Assembly: GCA_902796535.1 (NCBI GenBank)
Contig: CADBPL010000174.1
Span: 1 to 11,891 of the forward strand
Origin: Oscillospiraceae bacterium
GTDB lineage: Bacteria > Bacillota > Clostridia > Oscillospirales > Acutalibacteraceae
Length of the DNA: 11,891 bases
Reading direction: 5' to 3'
Shown: in pieces, positions 1 through 6,381 of the stretch
Numbering within the stretch: position 1 is the first letter of the stretch
How the letters are laid out: the number at the start of each line of letters is the position of its first letter
Program-made: the position numbers and the translations under genes
Notes under the pieces: model-generated
Database searches by the model: none
Told to the model about the DNA's origin: nothing
The model's input: only the letters and a program-made list of their open reading frames with translations

Positions 1-282
1 ATCCTGATTCACAAAGCGCAGCTGCTTAACGTCTGCGGCGTTCATTTTCGCAATGCTTTTATCGGTGTTCAGGTGCGCGTGCTCCATGCCCGGATGGAAC
101 ACGAAGAATTCACCGTCCAGGCTTTTGGAAACGTCCAGTTCGACCATGTCCGCTCCCTGCGCCAGCGCCCCGGCGAACGCCGCCGTGGTGTTGCAGGGAA
201 TGTTGCCGCCGCTCACCCCGCGGTGGGCGCAAATCAGGGTGCGGCTTGACGCCTGTTCAAAAATGGCATTTGCTGAAAACAA
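1..282 (-). CDS. Glycerophosphodiester phosphodiesterase family protein, N-terminal part (cut by left edge)
   Basis: The first 94 residues are present; the gene runs off the left edge. GDPD enzymes are TIM-barrel metal-dependent hydrolases that split glycerophosphodiesters into glycerol-3-phosphate and an alcohol. The N-terminal hallmark is visible: AHRG at residues 19-22, an NT-x-AF stretch at 31-36, GADMVELDV at 43-51 and a second histidine at 63. By family knowledge H20 and H63 are the acid/base pair, and E48 and D50 are metal ligands. Two positions differ from the textbook signature: NIPCNT replaces PENT, and HPGME replaces HD. I chose the TTG start at 282 because GAAGGAG lies 8 nt upstream. 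An in-frame ATG at 306 would add 8 residues and has a poorer upstream match. There is no signal peptide at this start, so the protein is probably cytoplasmic. The gene lies beyond the ftsQ terminator, so it is probably a separate unit. Substrate cannot be judged. Confidence 0.85.
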   Translation of the reverse strand, partial: MFSANAIFEQASSRTLICAHRGVSGGNIPCNTTAAFAGALAQGADMVELDVSKSLDGEFFVFHPGMEHAHLNTDKSIAKMNAADVKQLRFVNQD

Positions 283-290
283 TCTGATCA

Positions 291-297
291 CTCCTTC
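291..297 (-). promoter_or_regulatory. Ribosome binding site deciding the TTG start of the phosphodiesterase
   Basis: On the minus strand this reads GAAGGAG, 8 nt before the TTG at 282-280. It favours TTG over the in-frame ATG at 306-304. Confidence 0.6.
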
Positions 298-327
298 TTT
301 CTTCATCCCTGCCCCGCTTCAACCGTG

Positions 328-371
328 AAAAAAGAGCATATTCGTTCCCGCACCGGGCAACCAATATGCTC
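328..371 (-). terminator. Rho-independent terminator after ftsQ
   Basis: Read on the minus strand, GAGCATATT (371-363) pairs perfectly with AATATGCTC (342-334). Inside, GTT/AAC and CCCG/CGGG continue the stem around a GTG loop, with one G-G mismatch and one bulged G. Six T residues follow (333-328). The hairpin starts 14 nt after the ftsQ stop codon. It is the only stem-loop in the window with a proper U-tract, and marks the likely 3' end of the cell wall operon. Confidence 0.85.
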
Positions 372-385
372 CTGGGCAAGCTTGT

Positions 386-1561
386 TTATCCAACAAGGTT
401 TTCGTCGCCGGGCTGCGCCGCGGCATCCTTTTTTTCGGGCTTGGTCTCGCTGAAGTAGGCCTTGCCTTCCACGGTCAGGTTGATGGTGCCGTACTGCGTC
501 GGGTTCAGCTCATTCTCGCGGGCGATCACCCGTTGCGCCAATGCCAGCTTGCGTTCCAGCCCGCTGAGCGTGCCGAGCTGCAGCTTCAGCCGTCCGTCAT
601 AGGTCACGACCACATTGCTCATATCCGTCATATCGATCAGTGTCACTTTGTTGATCGCGGCGGCAGACAGGCTGTCACCGAGCGAGAGCAGCTTTTCCAG
701 TGAAACCGGCCCGCCGAGAACGGCCGTCGTGCCCGGAGTGGGGTCGCTGATCGTGGCTTTGAGCACCACGGCATAGTACGCAGCCTTTTCGCCCGAAACG
801 ATTTCCAGCACCTTGCCGGTCTCGTCGAGGATCACGCACTGCTCCCCATGGAGAATGGCGAATTTGCCGGTTGTTTCCGTTACGGTGATGACGACCTTGC
901 CGGAGATGGAACGCTTCACCTCGGCGTAATCCACGTAAGGCAGCGATTTGGCCAGCCGCTCACTGACCTTATCCACCTTGCAGCGGATCACATTCTCGCC
1001 CATTTTGATTCCGGAAGCGGCAATGATCTGATCGTTGGGATAATGGCCTGAGCCGACCACGGCGATTTCATTGATGGGGAACAAAACAGTCAGACTCAGT
1101 GCGATGAGCACAAAGATCACGGCCAGCGCAATGAACACATAACTGATCCACCGCTTGACCTTCGTCTGTTGACGGCGTTTGCGGCTGTGCGTGCGGTTCA
1201 TCTCGCTCTTTGTCGCGCCGGACGGCTGCGGCTGCGGTTGAACGGCAGGCCGCCGTTTGCGCTGCGTCTGCTGTGGGGTGTAACGCTGATTCAGCGTCTT
1301 TTGCCGCACGGACGGCGCCTGCGGCAGCGGCGAAACCATGCGCTTGCGCTGCTGCTGTTGCTGCTGCCCTTTCTTCGGCTCTCCCTTTTGCGGCGGGCGC
1401 TTTGGAGCCGACCCGCTGCGCGGCGCGTTCCCCTGCTGCTTCGGGCGCCCGGTTCTTTGGGTAAACGTGTCGTAGGAATAATCCGGTTTTTCCTGAGGCA
1501 CACTGCGGGTGTAGCCGTCGCTGTTTTCGCCTAAATTGAATTTGCTTTCATTGTCGGTCAT
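386..1561 (-). CDS. ftsQ: Cell division protein FtsQ/DivIB
   Basis: This 391-residue bitopic membrane protein is the divisome component that works with FtsL/DivIC to control FtsW-PBP septal synthesis. Residues 1-137 are a cytoplasmic tail, very rich in Gln, Arg, Lys and Pro, with six glutamines at 66-71, and probably disordered. One membrane helix lies at about 138-162. A POTRA domain follows at about 163-231, starting INEIAVVGSGHYP and ending KRSISGKVVITVTET. The FtsQ/DivIB beta domain then runs to about 370, with a short charged tail after it. The cytoplasmic tail is much longer than the few tens of residues usual for DivIB. The ATG has GGGAG 7 nt upstream. The gene is last in the cluster, 42 nt after murA, and is followed by a terminator. 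Bacillota usually call this DivIB; the family assignment is firm, the naming is convention. Confidence 0.93.
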   Translation of the reverse strand: MTDNESKFNLGENSDGYTRSVPQEKPDYSYDTFTQRTGRPKQQGNAPRSGSAPKRPPQKGEPKKGQQQQQQRKRMVSPLPQAPSVRQKTLNQRYTPQQTQRKRRPAVQPQPQPSGATKSEMNRTHSRKRRQQTKVKRWISYVFIALAVIFVLIALSLTVLFPINEIAVVGSGHYPNDQIIAASGIKMGENVIRCKVDKVSERLAKSLPYVDYAEVKRSISGKVVITVTETTGKFAILHGEQCVILDETGKVLEIVSGEKAAYYAVVLKATISDPTPGTTAVLGGPVSLEKLLSLGDSLSAAAINKVTLIDMTDMSNVVVTYDGRLKLQLGTLSGLERKLALAQRVIARENELNPTQYGTINLTVEGKAYFSETKPEKKDAAAQPGDENLVG

Positions 1562-1575
1562 GCCCTTGCTCCCAC

Positions 1576-1596
1576 GCGCAAAGCCGTTCTTTGCGC
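1576..1596 (-). promoter_or_regulatory. Perfect stem-loop between murA and ftsQ
   Basis: GCGCAAAG (1596-1589) and CTTTGCGC (1583-1576) form an uninterrupted 8-bp stem with a 5-nt loop. The ftsQ Shine-Dalgarno begins about 2 nt after the stem. There is no U-tract, so it is not a terminator. A role in mRNA processing or in ftsQ translation is possible but unproven. Confidence 0.5.
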
Positions 1597-1603
1597 TCCT
1601 TCC

Positions 1604-2866
1604 TTATTTTCGCTCGATCACGGCGCCCAATGAGGATAACACGCCTTCAAAATTCTCATAACCGCGGTCAATATACTGCACGCCCGTCACACGGCTGACG
1701 CCCTGCGCGCCCAGCGCCGCCGTCACCAGGGCGCTGCCGCCGCGCAGATCGGGCGACTCAACGGCGGCGCCGTGCAGCCGTTCCACACCCTGGATCACGG
1801 CAATGCGCCCTTCCACCCGAATATCCGCGCCCATCTTGTTGAGTTGCGCAATGTATTTGAACCTGCTTTCAAAAATGTTTTCGACAATCATACTCGTACC
1901 GTCCGAAGCGCAGAGCATCGCCGCAAAGGCGGCCTGCGAATCGGTCGGGAACCCCGGGTAAGGCATGGTGCGCACCATGCCGAAGCCCTTGAGCCGTTGC
2001 GGAGCAAAAAAGCGGATCTCGCCCCGCTCGTGCTCCAATCGGCACCCCGCCTTTTCAAACGGAGCAACCAACGGCATCAGACTGTTATAATCCACGCCCC
2101 GTACCGTTAAACGACCGCCTGTGACCGCACAACAGGTCATATAGGTCACCGCCGCGATGCGGTCGCCCGAAACGGCTGCTTCGCACCCGGTGAGCGAGGC
2201 GACGCCTTCAATTTCAAGAATTCCCTCGCCCGCGCCGCTGATTCTTGCGCCGCAGCGATTGAGAAAGCCGGCCAGTTCCACGATCTCCGGTTCTCTGGCC
2301 GCATTGATGATGCGGGTCCTGCCCTTGGCAACAGACGCGGCCAGCAGGAGGTTTTCGGTTGCGCCGACGCTTGGAAACGAGAGCGCAACGGTGGCGCCCC
2401 GCAGCCCGTTCGGGCAGGAACAGCGCAGACGGGAGCCGTCCTCCTCGATCACACAGCCCAGCGCCCGGAGCGACTCGATATGCAGGTCGATCGGTCGTAA
2501 CCCGATCTCGCATCCACCCGGTGCAGACACCTCCGCCCGGCCAAAGCGACCCAGCAACGCGCCCAAAAAGACGATGGAGGAGCGCATTTCGCGCATGGTT
2601 TCATCGGCGATGCAAAAGCGGTCGGCCGCGGTCGAATCAATGACCGCAGTGTTGTTGTGAAACGACGTTTTACAGCCGAAGCCGTTCAGGATCAGCAGCG
2701 CATAGCGCGTATCCGTCAGATCAGGGCAATTCCTCAGGCAGGTCGTTCCGCTGACCAGCACGCTCGCCGCCAGCAGCGGCAGCGCGCCGTTTTTGGAACC
2801 CTGCACCGTCAAGCAGCCCTCCAACCGATGACCGCCCTCAACCGTAAAGCCTCCCATATCTTCCAC
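1604..2866 (-). CDS. murA: UDP-N-acetylglucosamine 1-carboxyvinyltransferase MurA
   Basis: MurA transfers enolpyruvate from PEP to UDP-GlcNAc, the first committed step of peptidoglycan synthesis, in the cytoplasm. The 420-residue length is normal. Visible family residues are the K25-N26 pair in GSKNGALP, the catalytic cysteine C119 in APGGCEIGLRPIDLH, D309 in YPGFPTD, DLRGG at 373-377, and R401 in the C-terminal RGYENF. The active-site Cys (not Asp) is the form normally alkylated by fosfomycin. The start is given as GTG at 2866 with AGGGG 5 nt upstream. An in-frame ATG at 2857, three codons on, is a real alternative because the GGGTGG before it could also serve. The gene lies 48 nt after murG, where many clusters carry murC or murB. 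Many Bacillota have a second murA elsewhere, so this may be one of two. Confidence 0.95.
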   Translation of the reverse strand: MEDMGGFTVEGGHRLEGCLTVQGSKNGALPLLAASVLVSGTTCLRNCPDLTDTRYALLILNGFGCKTSFHNNTAVIDSTAADRFCIADETMREMRSSIVFLGALLGRFGRAEVSAPGGCEIGLRPIDLHIESLRALGCVIEEDGSRLRCSCPNGLRGATVALSFPSVGATENLLLAASVAKGRTRIINAAREPEIVELAGFLNRCGARISGAGEGILEIEGVASLTGCEAAVSGDRIAAVTYMTCCAVTGGRLTVRGVDYNSLMPLVAPFEKAGCRLEHERGEIRFFAPQRLKGFGMVRTMPYPGFPTDSQAAFAAMLCASDGTSMIVENIFESRFKYIAQLNKMGADIRVEGRIAVIQGVERLHGAAVESPDLRGGSALVTAALGAQGVSRVTGVQYIDRGYENFEGVLSSLGAVIERK

Positions 2867-2907
2867 CCTTTCCCCTGTTGACTAAACTATTCTATTCAGG
2901 GAAAGGG
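2866..2907 (-). promoter_or_regulatory. Stem-loop that would mask the murA ribosome binding site
   Basis: On the minus strand CCCTTTCCCTG (2907-2897) pairs with CAGGGGAAAGGG (2877-2866): nine continuous pairs, one bulged G, then two more pairs, around a 19-nt A/T-rich loop. The 3' arm contains the murA Shine-Dalgarno and its last base is the first G of the GTG start. No U-tract follows. If it forms in mRNA, murA initiation would be reduced until ribosomes leaving murG, or another factor, open it. The structure is seen; the control is inference. Confidence 0.5.
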
Positions 2908-2914
2908 AAACGGG

Positions 2915-4039
2915 TTACTTCGCAATATTGTCCAGCGCCTCGACAATGCGTCTGGGCGCGTCGGTCACCGCCATGCGGGCGGCGTTCCGCCCCATTTTTT
3001 GCAGCTTGCCGGGGCTGGCCAGCAGGGTATCCAGATGCTGCATCAAGGCAGCCGGCGACAGATCGTCTTCACGGATCAGGATCGCCGCGCCGTTATCCGC
3101 CAAAGCCTTGGCGTTATGGTACTGATGATCCTCGGCGGCAAAGGGGTAAGGAATCAGGATCGACGGCTTCCCCAGCGCCTGGAACTCACTCAGCGAGCTT
3201 GCGCCGGCACGGCAGATCACCAGATCGGCCGCGGGCAGACAGCGCTCCATATCGTCGATATATTCCCGGATGATGACGTGACGGTCGTTGACGTCAACGC
3301 CCTTTTCGGCGAGCCGGTCGGAAAAATCCGGGTAGCCTTTTCCGGTGGCGTGCATAAACACACAGTCCTTTTTCTGCCAGCGGTTGGCAATGACCTCAAG
3401 CATGGCCTCATTGATCGCCTTCGCGCCGAGGCTGCCGCCCATGGAAAGGATCATCGGTTCGTCGCCCAGCCCCAGTTCGGCGCGGCAAACATCACGGTCG
3501 GCCGTCAGAAGCTCATTGCGAATGGGAAGCCCCGTCACGATGGGCGGGTTTTTGGGCTGCATATGCTCCGCCGCCTGCTGTGCCGTGAGCATGACGACGT
3601 CGACCATTTTGGCCAGCGCCTTGTTAGTCACGCCGGGGAAGGCGTTTTGTTCGTGCAGCGCGGTCGGAATGCCGAGCTTTGCCGCCTCGCGCACGACCGG
3701 GCCGCTGACGTAGCCGCCAAAGCCGATGACCGCATCGGGCGCAAATTGCTTGATGATCTTGCGGGCGTTCAGCGCCGAGGTGAGCAGCTGACTCACCGTT
3801 TTGACGTTACGCTTCAAGCCGTTCAGGTTCAGGGTGCGGTCGAAACCGCTGATTTGAATGGTGGCAAAATCGTAGCCTGCCGCCGGAACGAGCGTGGCTT
3901 CCATTCGGTCCGGCGTACCGATGAACAGGATCTGACAATCGGGGTACTGCCGTCTGACTTCCCCCGCCACGGCAAGCGCGGGGTTGATGTGGCCGCCGGT
4001 TCCGCCGGCCGCAAAAATGATTTTTTTACCGTTGAGCAT
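2915..4039 (-). CDS. murG: Lipid II synthase MurG (UDP-GlcNAc : lipid I N-acetylglucosaminyltransferase)
   Basis: MurG is a GT-B glycosyltransferase (GT28 family) on the inner membrane face. It adds GlcNAc to lipid I to give lipid II. The 374 residues show the whole signature: the N-terminal glycine loop GGTGGH at 12-17, IGFGGYVSGP at 105-114, HEQN at 129-132, SMGGSLGA at 199-206, the UDP-GlcNAc binding stretch RAGASSLSE at 277-285, and AAEDHQYHNA at 301-310. The ATG at 4039 has GGAGG 6 nt upstream, which fixes the start. The gene follows ftsW by 54 nt and precedes murA by 48 nt. A small CCGAA/TTCGG hairpin (4049-4061) overlaps the first bases of the Shine-Dalgarno. Nothing is truncated or missing. 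Confidence 0.97.
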   Translation of the reverse strand: MLNGKKIIFAAGGTGGHINPALAVAGEVRRQYPDCQILFIGTPDRMEATLVPAAGYDFATIQISGFDRTLNLNGLKRNVKTVSQLLTSALNARKIIKQFAPDAVIGFGGYVSGPVVREAAKLGIPTALHEQNAFPGVTNKALAKMVDVVMLTAQQAAEHMQPKNPPIVTGLPIRNELLTADRDVCRAELGLGDEPMILSMGGSLGAKAINEAMLEVIANRWQKKDCVFMHATGKGYPDFSDRLAEKGVDVNDRHVIIREYIDDMERCLPAADLVICRAGASSLSEFQALGKPSILIPYPFAAEDHQYHNAKALADNGAAILIREDDLSPAALMQHLDTLLASPGKLQKMGRNAARMAVTDAPRRIVEALDNIAK

Positions 4040-4093
4040 CGATTTCCTCCGAAGCTTTCGGCAGCGCGCACCCTTGATGATGCGGTGCTGCGT

Positions 4094-5251
4094 TTATTTT
4101 TTTGCCACGTCCGAATGACGGGATACCGACAGCACCATGCCCATTTCCGCCAGCAGCATCATCAGCGACGTGCCGCCGTAGCTGAAAAACGGCAGGCTGA
4201 TGCCTGTGTTCGGCATGGTATCGGTCACCACAAAGATGTTCAGCACGGTCTGCAGACCGACCTGAAACGCAATGCCCATGGCGACCGCCGCGCCGAACCG
4301 GCTGCGGCTTTTCAAGGCAATAACAAAACCGCGCCAGACCAGAAGCGCAAACAGCATCAGAATGAGCGACGCGCCGACAAAGCCGAGCTCTTCGCAGACA
4401 ATGGCAAAGATGAAGTCGTTTTGCGGTTCGGAAACGTACATGTGCTTTTGCTTGGATTCGCCCAGCCCCTGACCGAGCAGGCCGCCCGAGCCGATGGCGT
4501 TGAGCGACTGGTTGGTCTGCCAGCGCGCGCCGGTCGGATCATAATCCTTATCCAGCCACGCCGTGATGCGTTCACCCATGTAGGATTTGAGCAGATCGGG
4601 CTTTGCCCAGAGCAGCACGATGGCCGCAGCGGCCAGAATGCCCAGCACAATGAACCAGCCGCGGTTGAGCCCGCCGATGAACAGCATGATCACGGAAAGC
4701 AGCGCCATCAGCACCGCGCCGGAAAGGTGATTTTCCGCATAAACCAGCAAAGAGAACAAACCGGCAATGGCAACAAAGCCCAGCTGCATTTTAAAGTCAT
4801 ACTTGAGGCGCTTGTGCCATTTTTCACAAGCCCACGCATAAAACAAAACAATGCCGATCTTCGCAATCTCCGAGGGCTGGAATGTGATGGGGCCCAGATC
4901 GATCCAGCGCTTGAAGCCGGGCTTGTATTCCGGCAGCACCAGCACCAGCAGCAGCAGCGCCAGCGAACCGGCAAAGCCGAGCAAGGCCCAGGAGCGGAAG
5001 CAGTTGAAGTCGATTTTGGAAATGAACAGCATCGCCGCAACGCCGAGCACGGCATACAGGAGCTGACGGGCGATGAAGTGCGTGCTGTCATGGTATTTAT
5101 AATAGGCATAGGAGTAACCGGCCGAAAACAGCATGATCAGCCCGACGGTGAGCAACGCGAGAACAATGAGCAGAAAAGTCACATCCATGTTCCCTTTCGC
5201 CCATTTAAAAAGCTGCAGCGGCTGACGCTTTGGCGTAAACTGCTTGACCAT
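4094..5251 (-). CDS. ftsW: SEDS peptidoglycan glycosyltransferase FtsW/SpoVE
   Basis: SEDS proteins polymerise lipid II into glycan strands and pair with a class B PBP such as the one encoded upstream here. This 385-residue protein has about ten hydrophobic membrane segments. SEDS motifs are FKRWIDLGPITFQPSE at about 113-128, QSLNAIGSGGLLGQGLG in the large extracytoplasmic loop (about 248-264), the conserved Asp of NDFIFAIVCEELGF (D279, probably the catalytic acid by alignment with the family), and NTGISLPFFSYGGTSL at 348-363. I start it at the ATG at 5251, with GGGAGGG 6 nt upstream. The frame stays open to a TTG at 5284, but that would put the ribosome site inside the gene. In sporeformers this position is called SpoVE and in others FtsW; sequence alone does not separate vegetative from sporulation use. 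Confidence 0.94.
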   Translation of the reverse strand: MVKQFTPKRQPLQLFKWAKGNMDVTFLLIVLALLTVGLIMLFSAGYSYAYYKYHDSTHFIARQLLYAVLGVAAMLFISKIDFNCFRSWALLGFAGSLALLLLVLVLPEYKPGFKRWIDLGPITFQPSEIAKIGIVLFYAWACEKWHKRLKYDFKMQLGFVAIAGLFSLLVYAENHLSGAVLMALLSVIMLFIGGLNRGWFIVLGILAAAAIVLLWAKPDLLKSYMGERITAWLDKDYDPTGARWQTNQSLNAIGSGGLLGQGLGESKQKHMYVSEPQNDFIFAIVCEELGFVGASLILMLFALLVWRGFVIALKSRSRFGAAVAMGIAFQVGLQTVLNIFVVTDTMPNTGISLPFFSYGGTSLMMLLAEMGMVLSVSRHSDVAKK

Positions 5252-5257
5252 GCCGAT

Positions 5258-5264
5258 CCCTCCC
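5258..5264 (-). promoter_or_regulatory. Ribosome binding site fixing the ftsW start
   Basis: The minus strand reads GGGAGGG, 6 nt before the ATG at 5251-5249. It rules against the longer reading frame that begins with TTG at 5284. Confidence 0.75.
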
Positions 5265-5292
5265 GAATCATCAAATGATAGCAAAATTCAAA

Positions 5293-6324
5293 TTACTGTG
5301 CGCGGCCGAACCAAACCAGCAGCGCGCCGACGGCGCCGCCGATGATGTTGACCAGCGAAAAAACGACCACGATCTTCTTCTCTTTCCAGCCGCTCATTTC
5401 AAAATGGTGATGGATCGGCGCCATTTTAAAAATGCGCTTGCCGTGCGTGGCTTTGAAATAACCGATCTGGATCACGTCGGAGAGGCCTTCAATAAAGTAA
5501 ATGATGCCGACAGGCAGAAGAATAAGCGGACAATCCAGCGCATAGGCCAGCGCCACAACCAGCCCGCCCAGGAACATGGAGCCGGTATCGCCCATAAACA
5601 CCTTGGCGGGGTTCCAGTTCCACACGATGAACCCGGCGCACGCGCCGACAAGACCCGCGCTGACCACGCCCGCACCCATGTTGCTGCGCATGAACGCGAT
5701 CACCAGAAACGACACGGCGCTGGTGAGCGTGACGGAAGCGCAAAGCCCGTCGATACCGTCGGTGAAGTTGACGGCGTTGGTGGTGCCGTAAATGATACAA
5801 ATGCCCAAAAGGAAGAAGAATATACCCAGATCGCCCGTCACACCGTAAAACGGAATAAACATCCAGCCGTTGCCGGACAGGCGCAGGCTGAACAGATAGG
5901 CAAAAATGATCAGCATCTGAACGACCGTTTTCTGCACAATGGTCAGGCCGAGGTTGCGCTTTTTCACCACTTTGATGTAATCATCCGCAAACCCGACCAG
6001 CCCGAGTGAAAGCGCCATGATCAGACCGGCAAAGATTTTGGTATATTGCTGCGCCGGCACCGCGCTGCCGCTGCCGATGAGGTCGCCGCCCCTGAACTTA
6101 TCCACAAGGAACACAACGGCCAGCGCCGCGATCAGCCCGATGATGAACATGATGCCGCCCATGGTGGGCGTGCCCTGCTTTTTCTTGTGCCAGCTCGGCC
6201 CGATATCGAGGATCGTCTGACCGAATTTGAGCTTGTGCAGCCACGGGATCAGAACGAACCCGAGCAGAGCCGTCACGCCGAAGGCAATGACCGCCGCAAG
6301 GATCAACGCCGCATATGTGTTCAT
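5293..6324 (-). CDS. mraY: Phospho-N-acetylmuramoyl-pentapeptide transferase MraY
   Basis: MraY moves phospho-MurNAc-pentapeptide from UDP to undecaprenyl phosphate, making lipid I at the inner membrane. It is polytopic, with about ten helices. All marker motifs are present: KKKQGTPTMGG at about 47-57, the Mg-binding aspartate pair in GFADDYIK (D114-D115), NAVNFTDGIDGL at 183-194, NPAKVFMGDTGS at 238-249, and KMAPIHHHFE with its triple His at 305-307. I prefer the ATG at 6324 (343 residues): AAAGG lies 10 nt upstream, and the N-terminus then lines up with Bacillus MraY from memory. A GTG at 6333 would add three residues but has AAAGG only 2 nt away. murD, the usual next gene in Bacillota clusters, is absent; ftsW begins 41 nt later. 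Confidence 0.96.
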   Translation of the reverse strand: MNTYAALILAAVIAFGVTALLGFVLIPWLHKLKFGQTILDIGPSWHKKKQGTPTMGGIMFIIGLIAALAVVFLVDKFRGGDLIGSGSAVPAQQYTKIFAGLIMALSLGLVGFADDYIKVVKKRNLGLTIVQKTVVQMLIIFAYLFSLRLSGNGWMFIPFYGVTGDLGIFFFLLGICIIYGTTNAVNFTDGIDGLCASVTLTSAVSFLVIAFMRSNMGAGVVSAGLVGACAGFIVWNWNPAKVFMGDTGSMFLGGLVVALAYALDCPLILLPVGIIYFIEGLSDVIQIGYFKATHGKRIFKMAPIHHHFEMSGWKEKKIVVVFSLVNIIGGAVGALLVWFGRAQ

Positions 6325-6355
6325 GTTATCCACGACCTTTCGCTTGTTCCTTCAT

Positions 6356-6373
6356 ACCGCCTGTTTCGGCGGT
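6356..6373 (-). promoter_or_regulatory. Stem-loop between murE and mraY
   Basis: ACCGCC (6373-6368) pairs perfectly with GGCGGT (6361-6356) around a 6-nt loop on the minus strand. No U-tract follows; the next bases contain GAAGGA. It may be a message-processing or stability element. A 6-bp stem is modest evidence on its own. Confidence 0.35.
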
Positions 6374-6381
6374 GCTGTTTT

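Noticed and set aside
53..328. Plus-strand open frame of 91 codons at the left end
   Set aside because: It is opposite the phosphodiesterase gene and runs towards the ftsQ terminator; the minus-strand product has clear GDPD motifs.
1349..1366. CAG/CAA run in ftsQ as a possible simple-sequence contingency repeat
   Set aside because: Only six codons, interrupted by CAA, and a triplet unit would change length without shifting frame. It is noted as protein low complexity only.
2999..5278. A 759-codon open frame on the plus strand, opposite murG and ftsW
   Set aside because: It lies antisense to two fully conserved genes, and its product is His/Gln/Arg-rich with no domain or membrane logic. GC-rich codon use in the real genes keeps the opposite frame free of stops.
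5252..5284. N-terminal extension of ftsW from TTG at 5284
   Set aside because: The extension would translate the GGGAGGG Shine-Dalgarno and has no ribosome site of its own.
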